Part shown: positions 13,313 through 23,202 of the stretch, in pieces
Layout: every line of letters begins with the position of its first letter
Position numbering within the stretch: position 1 is the stretch's first letter
Assembly (NCBI GenBank): GCA_001781125.1
Contig: MFKT01000011.1
Location: 1-35,909 of the forward strand
Direction: 5' to 3'
Length of the DNA: 35,909 nucleotides
Source of the DNA: Candidatus Kaiserbacteria bacterium RIFCSPHIGHO2_01_FULL_53_29
GTDB taxonomy: Bacteria > Patescibacteriota > Minisyncoccia > Phycocordibacterales > UBA2100
Program-made: the position numbers and the translations under genes
The notes under the pieces: generated by a model
What the model was told of the DNA's origin: nothing
Seen by the model: only the letters and a program-made list of their open reading frames with translations
The model's database searches: none

Positions 13313-14014
13313 TTATTCAATAAAGCGGAATTCTTTGAGAACTCTTTCGTAGAGCGCGATGATGCGGCGCGCTTCGCGCGCGCTTAAAGTGTGCGCATCG
13401 CCTTCATGCGCTATCTTGTTGCGTGTCTTGTGCGCCTCCCACGCAAGATCGATCATATTGAAATTTGCGCGATCCACACCGCGCATTTTGTCGGCCATCG
13501 TCTCGCCTTTGTATCCGAGTGTATCGAGAAGTTCGTTGAGCATGATGTCCGCCTCGAGGATCGCGAGCCGCCAGCCCTGCTCCGACTCTCCATGCGCCTG
13601 CTCGAGGACCCTGTTCCAGCGCAACTGGGTTTTCGGTACATCGTGGGCCACTACGGTTTGCTGCGCGGCGGCAAATTTCCGACGTTCGATCTGACGGATC
13701 TGGAACATACGGATCGAACAGTAGATGGAAAGCGCCCCGAGACAGAGCGAGAAGAGGAGCGAGAACGCGACGAAAGTACTCCAATTGTGGAAAAGTGCCT
13801 CGTAGGCGCCGGGGGCGGAGGCGATCTGGAGATATTGAACGACCTCGGTCGCGCTCACGGGATGAGTGATCGGAGAAGCCACGGGAGATGGCATGCCGGG
13901 AGCTCCGGTGCCCGCTATCGTCGCCACAGTCCCCGGCACCCACTTGAAGGCGACCTCGCCCAGAAACCACAGAGCCCATGCGAAAGAGCCACCCACCGTC
14001 GGTTCTGGAGTCAT
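13313..14014 (-). CDS. Membrane protein with C-terminal HEPN-like domain
   Basis: 233 aa. The N-terminal part has a weakly hydrophobic segment (residues about 10-25) and a strong membrane helix at about 80-105 (FVAFSLLFSLCLGALSIYC). The cytosolic C-terminal part is all-helical. It contains WRLAILEADIMLNELLDTLG and then AHKTRNKIAHEGD, in which RNKIAH fits the R-x4-H active-site signature of HEPN RNases. The two helices around it resemble HEPN/DUF4145-type proteins. The family is, as I recall, widespread in CPR genomes without known function. RNase activity is inference. Its promoter lies in the arm of a period-7 repeat. The codons for SAREAR are part of a GC palindrome (13367-13381). Confidence 0.7.
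   Translation of the reverse strand: MTPEPTVGGSFAWALWFLGEVAFKWVPGTVATIAGTGAPGMPSPVASPITHPVSATEVVQYLQIASAPGAYEALFHNWSTFVAFSLLFSLCLGALSIYCSIRMFQIRQIERRKFAAAQQTVVAHDVPKTQLRWNRVLEQAHGESEQGWRLAILEADIMLNELLDTLGYKGETMADKMRGVDRANFNMIDLAWEAHKTRNKIAHEGDAHTLSAREARRIIALYERVLKEFRFIE
13367..13381. repeat. GC palindrome with GAA loop, copy 2
   Basis: GCGCGC-TTC-GCGCGC on the plus strand (loop GAA on the coding strand), inside the HEPN-like gene. Confidence 0.45.
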
Positions 14015-14020
14015 CCATGC

Positions 14021-14029
14021 ATTGTAACA
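14021..14029 (-). promoter_or_regulatory. Extended -10 box of the HEPN-like gene
   Basis: TGT-TACAAT on the minus strand, ending 6 nt before the ATG. It is built from the last unit of heptamer locus H5. Confidence 0.5.
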
Positions 14030-14098
14030 GGCACCAGTGAACAGGCAGCAGGGGTTGGGGGAATTTCTTCGGTGCCTGGTGCCTATTGCCTGTTACTT
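14025..14098. repeat. Heptamer stem-loop at the gatA/HEPN junction (locus H5)
   Basis: Arm 1: TAACAGG, CACCAGT, GAACAGG, CAGCAGG. Arm 2: GGTGCCT, GGTGCCT, ATTGCCT, GTTACTT. The last codons and the TAG stop of gatA are in arm 2, and the -10 box of the HEPN-like gene is in arm 1. Confidence 0.8.
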
Positions 14099-15504
14099 TC
14101 CTCTATTTCTTTCGCAATTTTGAACAATGTCTCTTCCCCTCCCCACGGTCCGATGATCTGAAATCCCACCGGCAGCTTTTTGCCGTCCCTTTCCACAGTT
14201 CCCGAAGGAACAGAAATCGCAGGAACACCTGCAAGATTCACCGGCACGGTGAAAATATCCTCAAGATACAGTGAAACAGGGTCGCTATTCTTCTCGCCGA
14301 GCTTGAACGCGGGCGAAGGGGTCGTCGGCATAACTACGCAATCGACCATCTCGAATGCGTTTGCAAGATCCGCGCGTATGAGCTCGCGCACCGCGCGCGC
14401 TTTCCGATAGTAGGCATCGGCGTAGCCCGAAGAGAGCACGAATGTGCCGACGAGAATGCGGCGACGCGTTTCGAGGCCGAATCCCGCAGCTCTCGTCTTT
14501 GCATATACTTCGCCGAACGAATCGGCTGGCATTGAAAGCCCGTAGCGAATGCCGTCGAGCCGAGCAAGATTTGTGGAAACTTCCGCGGGATTGATGATGT
14601 AGTACACCGCAAGCGCATACTGGAGAGACGGCAGCGCAACATCGACGAGCGAATATCCTTTGCCTTCAAGTATTCGCAATGTATTCTCAAATTGCGCGCG
14701 CATTTCAGGAGCAAGATCTGCGAGAAACTCCCGCGGCACTCCTATCGCTTTGCGCTGCGCTTGTGCTTGCATCGCAGCATCAGGCAGAGATGTGCTATCC
14801 ATTTTGTCGTGACCACGAATGGCTTCGAACAGGATCTTCGCGCCCCCCACATTCTTCGCAAGTACGCCTATCTGGTCGAGTGAAGAAGCGGCTGCGATAA
14901 GGCCGTGTCGTGATACAGCGCCGTATGTCGGCTTCAACCCTGCGATGCCGCAGAAGGCTGCAGGCTGCCTGATAGAGCCGCCCGTGTCGCTTCCGAGAGC
15001 TCCCAATGCCATTCCTGCCGCGACAGCAGCAGCCGAGCCGCCGGAAGTGCCGCCGGGCACGCGCGACGTGTCGTGAGGGTTTTTGGTTGGACCATACGCG
15101 GAATTCTCCGTAGAGCTGCCGAGCGCAAATTCATCCATATTCGTCCGACCGAGAAATACCGCGCCTTGTGCTTTGAGCTTCGAAATGACAGTAGCGTTGT
15201 ACGGCGCGCGATAGTTCTCAAGCATCTTCGATGCGGCGCTTGCAATGCGGCCTTCGATAAGAATGTTGTCTTTGACCGCAATAGGAATTCCCGTAAGCGG
15301 CTGCGACTTCCCCGCCGCAATCATCTCATCCGCACGCTTCGCTTCTGCCCTCGCGCTCTCTTCCCACACTTCGAGATACGCATGAATTTCTCCGTCCTTT
15401 TCCTTTATCGCATCCAAATACGTATTCGTGAGCTCGAGCGCCGAATATTCTTTGGCATCGAGCGCGCGACGCGCCTCTGCAATCGTGAGTGTTTCGAGGT
15501 TCAT
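14083..15504 (-). CDS. gatA: Asp-tRNA(Asn)/Glu-tRNA(Gln) amidotransferase subunit A
   Basis: 473 aa, typical length. Amidase-signature subunit of GatCAB, which releases ammonia from glutamine to convert mischarged Glu-tRNA-Gln (and/or Asp-tRNA-Asn). The Ser-cisSer-Lys triad is visible: Lys78 in GIPIAVKDN, the loop PGGTSGGSA, and the nucleophile Ser177 in GSDTGGSIRQ. The GLKPTYGAVSRHGL and EVSTNLARLDG regions fit GatA. Its ATG overlaps the TGA of gatC by 4 nt. gatB is not in the window. The stop codon and the final residues (SNRQ) fall in a period-7 repeat, so the end may have been reshaped by it. Confidence 0.96.
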   Translation of the reverse strand: MNLETLTIAEARRALDAKEYSALELTNTYLDAIKEKDGEIHAYLEVWEESARAEAKRADEMIAAGKSQPLTGIPIAVKDNILIEGRIASAASKMLENYRAPYNATVISKLKAQGAVFLGRTNMDEFALGSSTENSAYGPTKNPHDTSRVPGGTSGGSAAAVAAGMALGALGSDTGGSIRQPAAFCGIAGLKPTYGAVSRHGLIAAASSLDQIGVLAKNVGGAKILFEAIRGHDKMDSTSLPDAAMQAQAQRKAIGVPREFLADLAPEMRAQFENTLRILEGKGYSLVDVALPSLQYALAVYYIINPAEVSTNLARLDGIRYGLSMPADSFGEVYAKTRAAGFGLETRRRILVGTFVLSSGYADAYYRKARAVRELIRADLANAFEMVDCVVMPTTPSPAFKLGEKNSDPVSLYLEDIFTVPVNLAGVPAISVPSGTVERDGKKLPVGFQIIGPWGGEETLFKIAKEIEESNRQ

Positions 15505-15797
15505 GACTTCTTGTTGCGGGAAACGACTTGTTTGACGGCAATTCGGTCTCCTTCCCGCGCCGGCGCAGCGTCCAAAAGCTGTTTCGTATACTTCCCACTC
15601 TCATGCGCATTTTCATCCACCCGCATCACATTGTGGAGACCTTGGCCTTTGTGTTCAACTCCAGCACTTGCCTTTTGAATTGTCTCCACAAACGCCAAAA
15701 TATCCGGAATCTCCTTTTCTAGCTTCACCAATTCTTCCGGGCCAACTTCCAGCCGCGCAAGCTTCGCAAGCGCTGCCACATCTACCTTGTCAGCCAT
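15501..15797 (-). CDS. gatC: Asp-tRNA(Asn)/Glu-tRNA(Gln) amidotransferase subunit C
   Basis: 98 aa, typical GatC length. Small clamp subunit of GatCAB. Family features: VAALAKLARLEV at the start, the LEKEIPDILAFVETIQKA helix, the GLHNVMRVDE motif and a C-terminal region after AAPAREGDRIAV. It overlaps gatA by 4 nt and is the first gene of the gatCA pair. A TATAGT box ends 8 nt before the ATG. Confidence 0.94.
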   Translation of the reverse strand: MADKVDVAALAKLARLEVGPEELVKLEKEIPDILAFVETIQKASAGVEHKGQGLHNVMRVDENAHESGKYTKQLLDAAPAREGDRIAVKQVVSRNKKS

Positions 15798-15835
15798 ATC
15801 CCGACACTATACCGCGAAGTGCGCCTTGGTTCATT

Positions 15836-15884
15836 AAAAAACCACCTGCCCAGAGATTCGCCGAAGCGATTCTGGAACAGGTGG
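15836..15884 (-). terminator. Intrinsic terminator of the asparaginase gene
   Basis: On the minus strand CCACCTG pairs with CAGGTGG, with inner CCAGA/TCTGG pairing, and is followed by GTTTTTTAAT. The T-run is the complement of six A's at 15836-15841. It lies about 30 nt beyond the asparaginase stop codon. Confidence 0.8.
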
Positions 15885-15915
15885 CTGAAGTCGCACCAAC
15901 CTCATGCAGCTCGGC

Positions 15916-16992
15916 TTACGCCGAAACCTCTCCCGCCAGTGGCGCGAGAAGGCGCTTCTGGAGGGTGGTGGGTCGAACCCCCTGTGCGAGCAGGAACGCC
16001 ACTTTGACGTGCACGGCAACATCGTTGAGGTCACCGCTTTCGATCGCTCCCGCATCAAGCGCAGCGCGACCCGGCCCATAGGTCCCGGCATGTGTCGTTC
16101 CACCGACAAACTTGGTGGTGATTACGACCGGGATCTTGAGCTGAGTGGCTTCCTTGATGCATGGGATGAGCGAGAATTCGTCACGCGACGGCACGTTACC
16201 AGCGCCGAGCGAGCGAAGCACCAAGGCTTTGCACTTGCCGCTGTGAATGATGTCGAACAAGATGCCGGGTTTGAAGCCGGGCACAAGGTCTAGCACCACA
16301 ACATCGGCGTTGAAGTGGAAGTCGCAGTCTTCAGCCCGGAATGGCGCTTTTGATGCCCGCCGAGCTTCAGGCCTGAACGTGACACCCGTCGCAGACAAAC
16401 CTGCCAGCGGCGGGAACGCGGGTGAACCGAAAGCGGCGAACGCAGCCTCCGATATCTTGATGCTCCGCGACGCCCTGAGAACGACGTCGTAGAAGACGAC
16501 CATGACTTCTGCGATGCGTTGTTTGATCGCTTCGGTCAGCACCAGCACCGTGTTCTCGATGTTGAAGCGAGCGTCGGTGCCAAACTTGACCATGGGCAGC
16601 TGCGATCCCGTGAAGGCGACCGGAATGTTCAGTCTTTCGCCAAGCACGAACGAAACCGCGGTCGCGCTGTAGGCCATCGTGTCGGTGCCATGCGCGAACA
16701 GAATCGCCTGGTACTTGCCGCTCTCGACAGCATTCGCCGCTTCGAAGGCAAACTTTGTCCAGTCGCTCGGATTGAGGTCCGAACTGTCAACGTTGGACAG
16801 CTGCTTGAAGTCGAACGTGGCATGTTTCCGAAGCGTTGGCACCATGTGGAGCAGCTGCTTGATCGTCTTGGCTGCGCGGAGCACGCCTTTCCGGTCGGGA
16901 ACCATTGCGATGGTGCCACCACAACCGAGAATCAGGATGCGTGGCTTTTGGGCGCGCGTCTTACGCACGACCTTCTTCAACTTCTTGACCAT
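15916..16992 (-). CDS. L-asparaginase (type I-like)
   Basis: 358 aa. Hydrolyses asparagine to aspartate and ammonia. First catalytic motif LGCGGTIAMV near residue 24 (Thr nucleophile); second motif FAHGTDTMAYSA (Thr-Asp pair); then AFTGSQLPMV and the C-terminal domain with LRSLGAGNVP. About 18 basic residues (KKLKKVVRKTRAQK) precede the domain. The family includes cytosolic type I asparaginases and the asparaginase-like archaeal GatD; the lack of a GatD N-terminal domain favours a plain asparaginase. It has its own consensus promoter, an 84-nt leader and an intrinsic terminator, unlike its leaderless neighbours. That may point to acquisition by transfer. Confidence 0.9.
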   Translation of the reverse strand: MVKKLKKVVRKTRAQKPRILILGCGGTIAMVPDRKGVLRAAKTIKQLLHMVPTLRKHATFDFKQLSNVDSSDLNPSDWTKFAFEAANAVESGKYQAILFAHGTDTMAYSATAVSFVLGERLNIPVAFTGSQLPMVKFGTDARFNIENTVLVLTEAIKQRIAEVMVVFYDVVLRASRSIKISEAAFAAFGSPAFPPLAGLSATGVTFRPEARRASKAPFRAEDCDFHFNADVVVLDLVPGFKPGILFDIIHSGKCKALVLRSLGAGNVPSRDEFSLIPCIKEATQLKIPVVITTKFVGGTTHAGTYGPGRAALDAGAIESGDLNDVAVHVKVAFLLAQGVRPTTLQKRLLAPLAGEVSA

Positions 16993-17059
16993 GACTATTC
17001 GCTTTCTTCACCCTTGAGTGAGGTTCGAGGTTGGTACAGATGAGCTTTTATGTCAGAAG

Positions 17060-17077
17060 GAGCGGTGCTCACCGCTC
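17060..17077 (-). promoter_or_regulatory. Leader hairpin of the asparaginase mRNA
   Basis: GAGCGGT-GCTC-ACCGCTC, at the predicted 5' end of the asparaginase transcript. It could protect the mRNA end or act in regulation. Confidence 0.45.
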
Positions 17078-17082
17078 TGGCA

Positions 17083-17111
17083 ATTATAACCCCAAAATAC
17101 CCTTTTGTCAA
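17083..17111 (-). promoter_or_regulatory. Consensus promoter of the asparaginase gene
   Basis: Perfect TTGACA, 17-nt spacer, TATAAT on the minus strand. The start site would be near 17076, giving a leader of about 84 nt. Confidence 0.85.
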
Positions 17112-17137
17112 GCCAAAATAACGATCAATTGGCTTGA
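17108..17137. promoter_or_regulatory. Inverted repeat overlapping the asparaginase -35 box
   Basis: TCAAGCCAA, 12-nt spacer, TTGGCTTGA, a perfect 9-bp inverted repeat. Its proximal arm covers four bases of the -35 box. It could be an operator or the 3' hairpin of ligA; no T-run follows on the ligA side. Confidence 0.5.
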
Positions 17138-17148
17138 TATTTTAGATA

Positions 17149-19835
<2,687 letters not shown>

Positions 19836-19840
19836 AGATA

Positions 19841-20479
19841 TTACGGGCTGATACCGTCGTTGATCCAGCGATAAAGATTTTCCGAGATGCTGAACGAGCG
19901 CGTCTGGATGCCACCTGTTTTCCATGTCACCGTAACAGTCACGCGTATCTCCTGTGGTACTCCATTTACGTCCGTGCTTACCGTCCTGGCACGCACGTTG
20001 CGCGTAAAATAGGTACTATCCCACCCGGATTCATACCCATACAGGGTGAGGTCGGTTTGCAGAGAGGGGCACTCCGGAGGGACTCCGGGGCACGGCACGA
20101 TCGCTGTTGAGGGGTCGGTCTTGCGCGCATCAATGGTAAAGGGCTTATCATCTACGGGGATATTGCCGAAAATATCGGTGGAGACACCCTCCGCGATCTC
20201 AAGAATTTGCGCATCGCGAATGCTACGCAAGGCTTCGATCGCTTCCTGCGCCAGATAAAATGAGGTGATCTGATCGCGCGAATAGTAGGCAGAGGCAAGA
20301 CTCCTCGCCGCAAGCGACATCGGGGCAACGATCGCGATCGAAAGGAACGAGACTGCGACGAGGGTTTCGATCAACGTAAAGCCCGTAGCCGGTAGCCGGT
20401 AGCCGGTAGCTCGCAGCAAAAATGCGCCGCGAGTTTTTCTGGCTATAAGCTGCAAGCTACTGGCTACAAGCTTTTTCAT
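19841..20479 (-). CDS. Type IV pilus minor pilin, PilV-like, with repeat-encoded leader
   Basis: 212 aa. The prepilin cleavage site is G/FTLIETLVAVSFLSIAI at residue 33; the mature part is a minor pilin with YYSRDQITSFYLAQEAIEALRSIRD, typical of PilV/GspI-type proteins. The leader of 33 residues is unusually long. It is encoded by a complete heptamer stem-loop (H7), which gives it its two repeat-like halves (KLVASSLQLIA and ATGYRLPATG). The ATG overlaps the TGA of the preceding gene (ATGA), so this start is well supported and the repeat must be translated. Confidence 0.82.
   Translation of the reverse strand: MKKLVASSLQLIARKTRGAFLLRATGYRLPATGFTLIETLVAVSFLSIAIVAPMSLAARSLASAYYSRDQITSFYLAQEAIEALRSIRDAQILEIAEGVSTDIFGNIPVDDKPFTIDARKTDPSTAIVPCPGVPPECPSLQTDLTLYGYESGWDSTYFTRNVRARTVSTDVNGVPQEIRVTVTVTWKTGGIQTRSFSISENLYRWINDGISP
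20382..20474. repeat. Heptamer stem-loop in the prepilin leader (locus H7)
   Basis: Arm 1: CCCGTAG, CCGGTAG (three times), CTCGCAG. Arm 2: TGGCTAT, AAGCTGC, AAGCTAC, TGGCTAC, AAGCTTT. The whole structure is inside the coding region of the PilV-like gene. Confidence 0.88.
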
Positions 20480-21078
20480 AGATCAAGTACCCGCTGCACC
20501 GCCGTCGCTTGAATATGAAATGTTGTGCGCGCCGGGGAACCTGCGACACCTGCGCTGCCTTTAATCACGATAACAACTTTTGGCTGCACAAAATCAGGAC
20601 TCCCAGGTGTCGGACGTGTCGTGCCCACCACATAAAACTTCATGTCATCAATCGAAACCTCGGGGGCAGTGATCGGACCAAGGCCAGCGATCGTGCCGCT
20701 TACTGATTTGTATATACGTCCGATGCCGTTCGCGTCTTGTGTAAAGCTGTATATCCAGCGTGGCTGGGATGTATCGCCGTACGGTTGAAAGGCAAAAACG
20801 CTGCTACCACCCGTGCAATCATTGGGTCCCGTAGTGTTGTTGCTGATGCAATCTTGAGACCCATCATAACTGCTTCCCTGGCGGACCGAGCGCACCATGC
20901 CATCAAGCGCGATGTTCAGATTGTTCATCACGGATTGAAGTGCCTGCGCTTTGCGATTGGCATTTACGAGAGAGAGAAGCGCACCAACACATACGAGCAT
21001 GACGACCGCAAAAAGTCCGACCGCTACGATCATCTCGACGAGCGTAAAACCGGCGGTATGTGTTGTTTTGTACATCAT
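20476..21078 (-). CDS. Type IV pilus minor pilin, PilW-like
   Basis: 200 aa from the ATG at 21078 (a second ATG follows directly). Short leader MMYKTTHTAG, then FTLVEMIVAVGLFAVVMLV, a proper prepilin N-terminus with Glu5. The mature domain starts with a long helix (ANRKAQALQSVMNNLNIALDG) as in PilW/GspJ-type proteins. The start lies one base after the stop of the FimT-like gene, and its TGA overlaps the ATG of the PilV-like gene. Confidence 0.82.
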   Translation of the reverse strand: MMYKTTHTAGFTLVEMIVAVGLFAVVMLVCVGALLSLVNANRKAQALQSVMNNLNIALDGMVRSVRQGSSYDGSQDCISNNTTGPNDCTGGSSVFAFQPYGDTSQPRWIYSFTQDANGIGRIYKSVSGTIAGLGPITAPEVSIDDMKFYVVGTTRPTPGSPDFVQPKVVIVIKGSAGVAGSPARTTFHIQATAVQRVLDL

Positions 21079-21079
21079 A

Positions 21080-21700
21080 TTATTGCGGTCCACGTCGCAC
21101 GGAGATCTGGCCGTTTGCCTCGACGATGACACTCATCGTGTCCCCCCGCGGAGAAACAAGTACGATGCGTACGCTGTCTTTGCAATCGCCCGGCGTCCCG
21201 GGGCTCTGAATACACGAGGTCTCGCCATCACTGATCCATGCGTCCGGTTCGGGCCTCTTGAAAAGTATATCCGCTTTGGGCAGGAGGCAGCTCTCATCGG
21301 CGGCAGGAGCGCATAATTTCATGATGCTATACCCGTGCGTCATGGTGAATGGAGAAGGAGGGACATTCTCGTCTACAGAGAAGAGGCCGTTCCCGTCGGC
21401 ATCCCCAAATAGCTCATACTCGGTCGGATCACTTGTATTGAAGTGAACTCCGTATCCGGCGCTAAACGTGGTTGCTCCGAGACGTTGCACTGAGATGCCA
21501 TAGACTTGCGCCTGCCGGATCGAGAGCGCGATGTCATACGCAAGGTTTTCGAGCTGCACAACGCCGCCAAAACGTGCATTGTTGACAAGTACGACGGAAG
21601 TGATGACCACGATAATGGCTGTTACGACTACAAGCTCGATCAAGGTAAAACCACTCCGAAAAGCCCGAATATATTGACGTTGTAGAGAATGCTGAACCAT
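21080..21700 (-). CDS. Type IV pilus pseudopilin, GspH/FimT-like
   Basis: 206 aa from the ATG at 21700. A 17-residue leader ends RAFRSG; the mature part starts FTLIELVVVTAIIVVITSVV with Glu5. The GspH/FimT features are IRQAQVYGISVQR and the beta-rich C-terminus ending in VEANGQISVRRG. The start lies inside the 3' end of pilD (61-nt overlap), so the two genes are coupled. Minor pseudopilins of this kind prime pilus assembly. Confidence 0.82.
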   Translation of the reverse strand: MVQHSLQRQYIRAFRSGFTLIELVVVTAIIVVITSVVLVNNARFGGVVQLENLAYDIALSIRQAQVYGISVQRLGATTFSAGYGVHFNTSDPTEYELFGDADGNGLFSVDENVPPSPFTMTHGYSIMKLCAPAADESCLLPKADILFKRPEPDAWISDGETSCIQSPGTPGDCKDSVRIVLVSPRGDTMSVIVEANGQISVRRGPQ

Positions 21701-22464
21701 ACAATGAAGCAACTAACGATGAGAAAGGGTCCGAACGGTATCTCGCTCTTCATTGTATACGATATCGACGAGCCAGAACGCGCTATCCCCGCTTTTTTGA
21801 AAAGTCTGACGATGTGGGGCAAAGGCAAGAGCACGCACACAGAGACAACCGCGCCGATGATAAACGCCAAAAAAACTGCAAAAATCCCGTAGATCGGGCC
21901 GAGCAACCAGCCGATACCGAGTGCTAACTTTGCGTCGCCCAACCCCATCCATCGCCCCCGCGAGAAGAACCAGAATGCGAAGAGTGGAAGGGCAGCGATG
22001 GGGCCAGCGAGAAGAACTGTTGGCCAATAGTTTGTAGTTTGTATAGGAAATGCAAGGGCAGAAAAAAGGGCTAAGCCAGCGAACGTATAAGCCCACAAAT
22101 CCGGAATGATGGTATGCCGAAGATCATAGACAGTAATCGCGATGAGAAGCGCTGCGATCGTACAAAACAGCAGTTTGTATGCAATGTCGGTTGGAAACGG
22201 CGCGGCACCGATCATTGCAAAAAGAATTCCCGTCGCCGCTTCCACCAGCGGATACTGGGGTGAGATAGATGTACGGCAGTGGCGGCATCTGCCAGCAAGC
22301 GTTATCCACGAAACGACGGGTATCATGTCGTGCCACAATAATTGCCGCCCACATGCCATGCATGCAGATCTCCCGCCGATCGAACGCACGCCGTGACGGA
22401 TGATGAGCACGTTGAGAAAACTCCCGACGATGAGGCCGAATATGCCGAGCGCCAGTGGGATCAT
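21640..22464 (-). CDS. pilD: Prepilin peptidase/N-methyltransferase
   Basis: 274 aa, multi-spanning membrane enzyme that cleaves prepilin leaders after Gly and methylates the new N-terminus. The N-terminal region GSFLNVLIIRHG and the zinc site with two CxxC pairs (ACMACGRQ and GRCRHCRT) are intact. The catalytic aspartates are in VYDLRHTIIPD and GLGDAKLALG. It processes PilA and the four minor pilins encoded next to it. A TATACT box ends 8 nt before the ATG, so pilD can be transcribed apart from pilA. Confidence 0.95.
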   Translation of the reverse strand: MIPLALGIFGLIVGSFLNVLIIRHGVRSIGGRSACMACGRQLLWHDMIPVVSWITLAGRCRHCRTSISPQYPLVEAATGILFAMIGAAPFPTDIAYKLLFCTIAALLIAITVYDLRHTIIPDLWAYTFAGLALFSALAFPIQTTNYWPTVLLAGPIAALPLFAFWFFSRGRWMGLGDAKLALGIGWLLGPIYGIFAVFLAFIIGAVVSVCVLLPLPHIVRLFKKAGIARSGSSISYTMKSEIPFGPFLIVSCFIVWFSILYNVNIFGLFGVVLP

Positions 22465-22481
22465 TGAAACAGAGTATACCG

Positions 22482-22509
22482 CACGAACCCCGCCGAAGCG
22501 GGGTTCGTG
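22482..22509. terminator. Perfect 12-bp hairpin after pilA
   Basis: CACGAACCCCGC-CGAA-GCGGGGTTCGTG, located between pilA and pilD. No T-run follows on the minus strand, so it may stabilise the 3' end of pilA mRNA or only partly stop transcription before pilD. Confidence 0.6.
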
Positions 22510-22529
22510 AACACATACAGTTCAAAAAC

Positions 22530-23012
22530 TTACGGAGTTGCGCAGTACTCCACTTCCGATGCGCCCTGGGTTCCGCAGGCAACATTCGGATCCGTCAGGA
22601 CCGTTCCATCAACATCGCTCGCGAGCGCTGAGTGTCCGGCTGTTTCGAGCGTTGCTTCGAGCACATAGCTATTGCACGGCGTAGCCGAGCAGGCCCCCAG
22701 TGTGCCACCGGTTGCGGTTGCCGGCTGATAAATATACGCCACGGAGGTTGACGGGTCTGTCGGAACCGTAGAGATGTACCCGGGCGTTACAACGCTTGCC
22801 GTATTGAAAAGCAAGGGGTAGGTAGCCGCTGCATCGTACGAGAGTTCAAGCGCGAGCTGCATTTGTTTGATATCGGAAATACGACGTGCATCACGGCCCT
22901 TTTTGCGCGCGCTATTGAGGGAAGCGAGCACGATGGAAGAGAGGATCCCGATGATCGCGATAACGACAAGAAGTTCAATCAACGTGAAGCCCCGCTTATA
23001 AGATATCTTCAT
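22530..23012 (-). CDS. pilA: Major type IV pilin
   Basis: 160 aa. Short basic leader MKISYKRG, cleavage before FTLIELLVVIAIIGILSSIV with Glu5, and then the standard amphipathic helix ASLNSARKKGRDARRISDIKQMQLALE. The C-terminal domain is small and has cysteines that could form disulfides (ACSATPCNSY; NVACGTQ and EYCATP). The size, the classic helix and the position after pilC make it the likely main subunit. A TATACAAT box about 75 nt upstream may give it its own promoter, and a strong hairpin follows it. Confidence 0.92.
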   Translation of the reverse strand: MKISYKRGFTLIELLVVIAIIGILSSIVLASLNSARKKGRDARRISDIKQMQLALELSYDAAATYPLLFNTASVVTPGYISTVPTDPSTSVAYIYQPATATGGTLGACSATPCNSYVLEATLETAGHSALASDVDGTVLTDPNVACGTQGASEVEYCATP

Positions 23013-23112
23013 AAAATGGTAGTGATTACTTACTAAGTTGCCTCAATGAATGAGTACGCCAATTGTATACCCCTTGGCGGTGGTGGCGGGGTGGAGCTGT
23101 GGATATCCATTT

Positions 23113-23202
23113 TAGCCTGTAGCTCGTAGCCAGCAGCCTGTAGCCAGAAAATCCGCAGTGCATTTTTTGCTGCGGGCTACAAGCTACTGGCTACTGGCTT
23201 AT
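23113..23202. repeat. Heptamer stem-loop after pilC (locus H8)
   Basis: Arm 1: TAGCCTG, TAGCTCG, TAGCCAG, CAGCCTG, TAGCCAG. Arm 2: TGCTGCG, GGCTACA, AGCTACT, GGCTACT, GGCTTAT. It touches the pilC stop codon. The remaining 100 nt before pilA may hold the pilA promoter. Confidence 0.88.
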
